From assembly GCA_902493585.1 (NCBI GenBank), contig CABUPZ010000049.1, positions 1 through 18,365 on the forward strand: 18,365 bases of DNA, read 5' to 3'. Of this stretch, positions 15,868 through 18,365 are shown in pieces (the first letter of the stretch is position 1; each line of letters opens with the position of its first letter). A model generated the notes under the pieces. That model was not told the DNA's origin, did not search any database, and saw nothing but the letters and a program-made list of their open reading frames with translations. The position numbers and the translations under genes were made by a program. This DNA comes from an uncultured Fusicatenibacter sp. (GTDB taxonomy: Bacteria; Bacillota; Clostridia; Lachnospirales; Lachnospiraceae).

Positions 15868-15930
15868 AAAGAGGAATCAGCGACCGTTCAGCTGCCCGAA
15901 TGATCACTGGCCGCGGAGCAAAGGAAACTT

Positions 15931-15950
15931 CTCACATTGTAATCTGTGAG
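15931..15950. promoter_or_regulatory. inverted repeat over the -35 box of rubredoxin copy 2
   Basis: CTCACA (15931-15936) and TGTGAG (15945-15950) are perfect inverted copies separated by eight bases that contain the TTGTAA -35 box. This is a typical operator position. The arm sequence TCACA-N8-TGTGA is not shared with the copy-1 promoter. Confidence 0.45.
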
Positions 15951-15965
15951 GTTATCTGCTATAAT
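15937..15965 (+). promoter_or_regulatory. promoter of the second rubredoxin gene
   Basis: TTGTAA (15937-15942) and TATAAT (15960-15965) are 17 bases apart. Over 41 bases (15926-15966) it aligns without gaps to the copy-1 promoter (14539-14579) with 33 identical positions by my count. Confidence 0.85.
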
Positions 15966-15980
15966 GAGTGCGGACAGTCG

Positions 15981-16014
15981 GTTGAAATTTGACTGACAAA
16001 AAAATTATTTCAAC
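15981..16014 (+). promoter_or_regulatory. hairpin in the 5' leader of rubredoxin copy 2
   Basis: GTTGAAAT (15981-15988) and ATTTCAAC (16007-16014) are perfect inverted copies with an 18-base loop. They end just before the GAAAGGAAAAG ribosome site. The leader of copy 1 lacks this pair and has a smaller GTTCG/CGAAC hairpin (14589-14601). Confidence 0.4.
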
Positions 16015-16032
16015 AGAAAGGAAAAGAAAACA

Positions 16033-16194
16033 ATGAAGAAATATGTTTGCGAACCATGTGGATATGTATACGATCCGGAAATCGGTGATCCGGATAACGG
16101 AATCGAGCCGGGAACAGCATTTGAAGATCTGCCGGAAGACTGGGTATGCCCGATCTGCGGCGTAGGCAAAGACGAGTTCCAGCCGGAAGAATAA
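16033..16194 (+). CDS. rubredoxin (copy 2)
   Basis: A 53-residue rubredoxin with iron-binding C6, C9, C39 and C42. By my translation it is identical in all 53 residues to the copy at 14640, while 18 codons differ, all at third positions. It has its own promoter at 15937 and a ribosome site GAAAGGAAAAG. The amount of silent change shows that the copies are not a recent duplication, or that one copy came from a related strain, with strong selection on the protein. A weak CGGGA/TCCCG hairpin (about 16212-16226) without a T run follows, so the transcript may read into the next gene. Confidence 0.97.
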   Translation: MKKYVCEPCGYVYDPEIGDPDNGIEPGTAFEDLPEDWVCPICGVGKDEFQPEE

Positions 16195-16257
16195 AGGCCG
16201 GACGAAAAAGGCGGGAATAAATCCCGGCAAAAAGAAAGACAAAGACGGTGCGATGGA

Positions 16258-16330
16258 GCGTGTCCCAATCTTCTGCTGCCCATAACTGCGGCAGGCGGGA
16301 CCGAAACGAGGAGGTTCGGTTTGGACACGC
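16258..16330. repeat. 73-nt foldable element (three-way-junction-like), RNA or repeat of unknown type
   Basis: GCGTGTCC (16258-16265) pairs perfectly with GGACACGC (16323-16330). Inside are two hairpins, CTGCC/GGCAG (16276-16280 with 16290-16294) and CCGAA/TTCGG (16301-16305 with 16315-16319). The whole can fold as a three-way junction in either orientation. It is not a tRNA, as it lacks T-arm and anticodon features. It ends 34 bases before the start of the next gene. It might be a leader element of that gene, a small dispersed repeat with inverted ends, or a small RNA. I do not recognise it. Confidence 0.45.
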
Positions 16331-16364
16331 CCGGATGCGCCGACAGCAAGCGAGGGGAGAAACG

Positions 16365-16838
16365 ATGGCAGATGGTTTTTTGTCGCCGGACGGAGTTTTT
16401 TATTCCAAAGAAGAGACTTACCACGCAGAGACCGCCCGCAGGATCCTGAATGCAGGAAAGGACGTACTGGAACCGATCCAGGAACTTCTGCGGCAGGGTT
16501 ATATCGCATTTATTGAATTTCGAAATCCGCTGGCAAAGGAAAGCCTGCAGCCGGATCTGGATTATGTGCTGTGTTCCCACGGACATACGCTGACGCCGGA
16601 GCAGGAAGAATGGATGAAACACAATCTGGATATGATCAGTCGACGCCAGCAGTATTATATGAATAAGGATGATTCCTACGCGTTCAAAGGGCTGCTGCTC
16701 AGTGACGTTGTCATGTATGAACGGTGCGGGCAGTGTCCGGAGCAGGCGGAGCGCCTTAAGTGGTGCAATGCGGAGCGGACAGAACAGCCGGAATTGTGCG
16801 GAAAGTGTCCTTATCTCGGAACCCGGAATCATGGATGA
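16365..16838 (+). CDS. unrecognised cysteine-rich protein
   Basis: I do not recognise this 157-residue protein. Its N-terminal 110 residues look mostly helical and charged, with one lone C70 in VLCSHGHTLTPEQEEW. The last 40 residues hold two CxxC pairs, C121-x2-C124 and C145-x2-C148, with C134 between them, suggesting a zinc ribbon or iron-sulfur site. No signal peptide or membrane segment is seen. The start is set by GAGGGGAGAAACG; the frame is open further upstream to 16248, but that covers the foldable element. It lies between a rubredoxin and a GNAT gene and has its own terminator that overlaps its stop codon. The C-terminal cysteine cluster beside a rubredoxin hints at a redox or metal role, but this is only context. 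Confidence 0.8.
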   Translation: MADGFLSPDGVFYSKEETYHAETARRILNAGKDVLEPIQELLRQGYIAFIEFRNPLAKESLQPDLDYVLCSHGHTLTPEQEEWMKHNLDMISRRQQYYMNKDDSYAFKGLLLSDVVMYERCGQCPEQAERLKWCNAERTEQPELCGKCPYLGTRNHG

Positions 16839-16855
16839 ATGATCCGGGATTTTTT
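16822..16855 (+). terminator. terminator overlapping the stop of the cysteine-rich gene
   Basis: CCCGGAATCAT (16822-16832) pairs with ATGATCCGGG (16839-16848) with one bulged A, followed by a T run. The stop codon of the gene lies in the loop. Confidence 0.88.
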
Positions 16856-16883
16856 GAATGACCGGATGTACCGGTAAACAAAG

Positions 16884-16933
16884 AAAAAATACAGCCGGAA
16901 GAAGTGTTACGATTCTTTCTGGCTGTTTTTTTA
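16884..16933. terminator. second terminator, bidirectional
   Basis: ACAGCCGGAAGA (from 16891) pairs with TCTTTCTGGCTGT (ending 16926) with small irregularities. A runs on the left and T runs on the right give a T tail on both strands. It backs up the terminator at 16822. Confidence 0.82.
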
Positions 16934-16958
16934 TTAGAATTTCCCAAAAGGCGGTTCT

Positions 16959-17555
16959 ATGGCAAAACGGACGATGCCAAATACAGAGAAGGGAGAGAGG
17001 TATGTGAATGAGAAAAAAGGAAGAGGAGAATTTTCTGTCAGAGAACTTGAGGTCAGGGAGTATAAGGGGAAAAAATACGAATTCAGATATGAGACGCCGG
17101 GATTTTATGATTTTGTGATCGGCCAGGGCAGTTATAATCTGGTTTACCGCGCGTTTGACAGACCGGTGAAAAAGTCCTTTACGGATGAACTGGTTGGCTC
17201 CTGGCTGGAAGAACCCTGTCTTTACGGGATTTTCCGGGACGGAGAACCGGCGGGGATTGCGGAGGGCAGTATGGAAAGCTGGAATAATCGCTTCCGTATC
17301 AGCAATTTTTTGATTTTTGAACCGTTCCGCCGGCAGAAAGCAGGAAAGCAGCTGATGGAACAGATGCTGAAGCGTGCAGAAAAAGAGGGTGCAAGGATGG
17401 CGGTTCTTGAAACGCAGAGCTGCAATGTGGGAGCAATCGAATTTTACAAAAGCTGTGGTTTTGACATGATCGGATTTGATCTTTACTGCTATTCGAATGA
17501 AGATGTCAGCCGGGGTGAGGTAAGAATTGAGATGGGGATTCCGCTTACAAAGTAA
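16959..17555 (+). CDS. SatA/YyaR-like GNAT acetyltransferase
   Basis: The 198-residue GNAT protein resembles the streptothricin acetyltransferase SatA/YyaR group. Family-like stretches are GEPAGIAEGSMESWNNRFRI, the acetyl-CoA loop FRRQKAGKQLM (about 123-133), LETQSCNVGAIEFYKSCGF (150-168) and IGFDLYCYSNED. SatA-type enzymes acetylate the beta-lysine group of streptothricin; many chromosomal relatives have other or unknown substrates, so resistance is only a possibility. The ATG at 16959 has an AAGGCGG site upstream; an alternative GTG at about 17004 behind GGGAGAGG would remove the first 15 residues, which are not clearly family-like. No strong promoter is seen in the 25 bases after the previous terminator. 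Confidence 0.85.
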   Translation: MAKRTMPNTEKGERYVNEKKGRGEFSVRELEVREYKGKKYEFRYETPGFYDFVIGQGSYNLVYRAFDRPVKKSFTDELVGSWLEEPCLYGIFRDGEPAGIAEGSMESWNNRFRISNFLIFEPFRRQKAGKQLMEQMLKRAEKEGARMAVLETQSCNVGAIEFYKSCGFDMIGFDLYCYSNEDVSRGEVRIEMGIPLTK

Positions 17556-17607
17556 AGCCAAAGCGCAGAACACCGGCGAAAATGCGCAAAAAAATTAGGA
17601 TAACCCC

Positions 17608-17636
17608 TTGACTTTGAAATTTTCCGCGGTTATAAT
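17608..17636 (+). promoter_or_regulatory. promoter of the rpsL (str) operon
   Basis: TTGACT (17608-17613) and a perfect TATAAT (17631-17636) are 17 bases apart. The leader is about 105 bases and contains a small TGCAT-GAAA-ATGCA hairpin (17646-17659) with a GAAA tetraloop, followed by a T-rich stretch. It may be an early pause or attenuation site. Confidence 0.9.
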
Positions 17637-17746
17637 GAACAGGCGTGCATGAAAATGCAGTTATTTTTGTGCGCACATTTACTATGAATAATAGCAGCCG
17701 TAAAAACCAAACACATTTGGAGAAATCAATCAGGAGGTGAAATGGA

Positions 17747-18163
17747 ATGCCAACATTTAATCAGTTAGTAAGAAAAGGCCGTCAGACATCTGTAAAGAAG
17801 TCTACCGCTCCGGCGCTGCAGAAAAGCTACAATTCTCTGAGAAAGAAAACAAGTGATATGTCTTCTCCTCAGAAGAGAGGTGTGTGTACAGCAGTAAAAA
17901 CCGCTACACCGAAAAAACCTAACTCAGCTCTTCGTAAAATCGCCAGAGTTCGTCTTTCCAACGGTATCGAAGTAACAAGCTATATTCCAGGAGAGGGACA
18001 CAACCTTCAGGAGCACAGCGTTGTTCTGATTCGTGGAGGAAGAGTAAAGGACCTGCCAGGTACCCGTTACCACATCATCCGTGGAACACTGGATACAGCA
18101 GGAGTTGCTAACAGAAAACAGGCTCGTTCCAAATACGGAGCAAAGAGACCAAAACAGAAATAA
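17747..18163 (+). CDS. rpsL: 30S ribosomal protein S12
   Basis: The 138-residue protein is ribosomal protein S12, part of the decoding centre of the small subunit. Conserved blocks include MPTFNQLVRKGR, CTAVKTATPKKPNSALRKIA, IPGEGHNLQEHSVVLIRGG and RVKDLPGTRYHIIRG. The lysines linked to streptomycin response are present in their common forms (K56-K57 in TPKKPNS and K101 in RVKDLPG). Compared with the 124-residue E. coli protein it has an insertion near residues 20-40, common in Clostridia. The start follows CAGGAGGTGAAATGGA. It is the first gene of the str operon and is followed by rpsG after 164 bases. Confidence 0.99.
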   Translation: MPTFNQLVRKGRQTSVKKSTAPALQKSYNSLRKKTSDMSSPQKRGVCTAVKTATPKKPNSALRKIARVRLSNGIEVTSYIPGEGHNLQEHSVVLIRGGRVKDLPGTRYHIIRGTLDTAGVANRKQARSKYGAKRPKQK

Positions 18164-18255
18164 TTAAATTTCGTTCGATGATCTAGTATCACCAAAACTA
18201 TGTTGTACGGTCATTCCATAATCCCAAACGGTTGCGGGCCTATAGAGGAATTTAC

Positions 18256-18291
18256 TCGTACGGACATACTGCAGTTAAGTGTGAGTACCGA
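18256..18291 (+). promoter_or_regulatory. structured S12-S7 spacer, possible S7 autoregulatory site
   Basis: TCGTAC (18256-18261) pairs with GTACCGA (18285-18291) with one bulged C. An internal loop GGA/A follows, and then CATACT (18265-18270) pairs with AGTGTG (18278-18283) over a GCAGTTA loop. In E. coli S7 binds the rpsL-rpsG spacer to control its own operon; by analogy this hairpin is a candidate for the same role, which the sequence alone does not prove. Confidence 0.45.
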
Positions 18292-18327
18292 TGATTTAAT
18301 CGAATTATGATTAAGGAGGGAAGTAAC

Positions 18328-18365
18328 GTGCCACGTAAAGGACATACTCAGAAAAGAGATGTTTT
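18328..18365 (+). CDS. rpsG: 30S ribosomal protein S7 (5' end, cut by the window)
   Basis: A GTG start at 18328 behind AAGGAGGGAAGTAAC opens a frame reading MPRKGHTQKRDV, the usual N-terminus of S7 in Clostridia. Only 12 full codons are in the window. S7 binds the 3' domain of 16S rRNA and starts small-subunit head assembly. Position after rpsL is the standard str operon order. Confidence 0.95.
   Translation, partial: MPRKGHTQKRDV

Noticed and set aside
16005..17573. A 522-codon open frame on the minus strand across rubredoxin copy 2, the cysteine-rich gene and the GNAT gene
   Set aside because: It lies antisense to three well-supported genes and crosses two terminators. The translation is rich in F, H, R and P without any recognisable domain, as expected for an antisense shadow.

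Overview
The window looks like chromosomal DNA of a gut-type Lachnospiraceae relative (Clostridia, Firmicutes). The evidence is moderate GC content, strong AGGAGG-type ribosome sites, TTGACA/TATAAT promoters, T-tailed terminators, a long 138-residue S12, a rubredoxin-fused glutamate-synthase-like protein and an intracellular xylo-oligosaccharide set. I name no species.

Left part (1-2310): the 3' end of a 23S rRNA is followed by a strong terminator with no 5S gene between them. Next come a decayed membrane-protein remnant overlapping a GNAT gene, then a queT queuosine-precursor transporter behind a good promoter and a candidate preQ1-I riboswitch, then a tRNA-Pro(CGG) on the minus strand with its own promoter and terminator.

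Middle (2554-12268): a rubredoxin/FMN glutamate-synthase-like gene is followed by a membrane-anchored two-HKD phospholipase-D-family gene. Then comes a hemicellulose block: a GH8 Rex-type exo-oligoxylanase, a GH43 gene gutted by an internal deletion, a convergent GNAT, a GH3 glycosidase and an intact GH43 beta-xylosidase. None of the intact glycosidases has a signal peptide, so the block fits cytoplasmic breakdown of imported (arabino)xylo-oligosaccharides.

Right part (12300-17560): an HD-domain hydrolase converges on an MFS transporter across a shared terminator. Divergent from the transporter is a redox/stress group of rubredoxin, bacteriohemerythrin and methylglyoxal synthase, then a second rubredoxin. 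The two rubredoxins are identical in protein but differ at 18 silent codon positions, and their promoters align without gaps over 41 bases. After them come a 73-nt foldable element, an unrecognised cysteine-rich protein and a SatA/YyaR-like acetyltransferase.

Right end (17600-18365): a strong promoter drives rpsL, followed by a structured S12-S7 spacer and the first 12 codons of rpsG.

Most of the window is ordinary. The parts most worth a second look are the duplicated rubredoxin unit around hemerythrin/mgsA with its inverted repeats, the foldable element before the cysteine-rich unknown gene, the queT leader, and two gene remnants in which the inactivating event can be read in the sequence.
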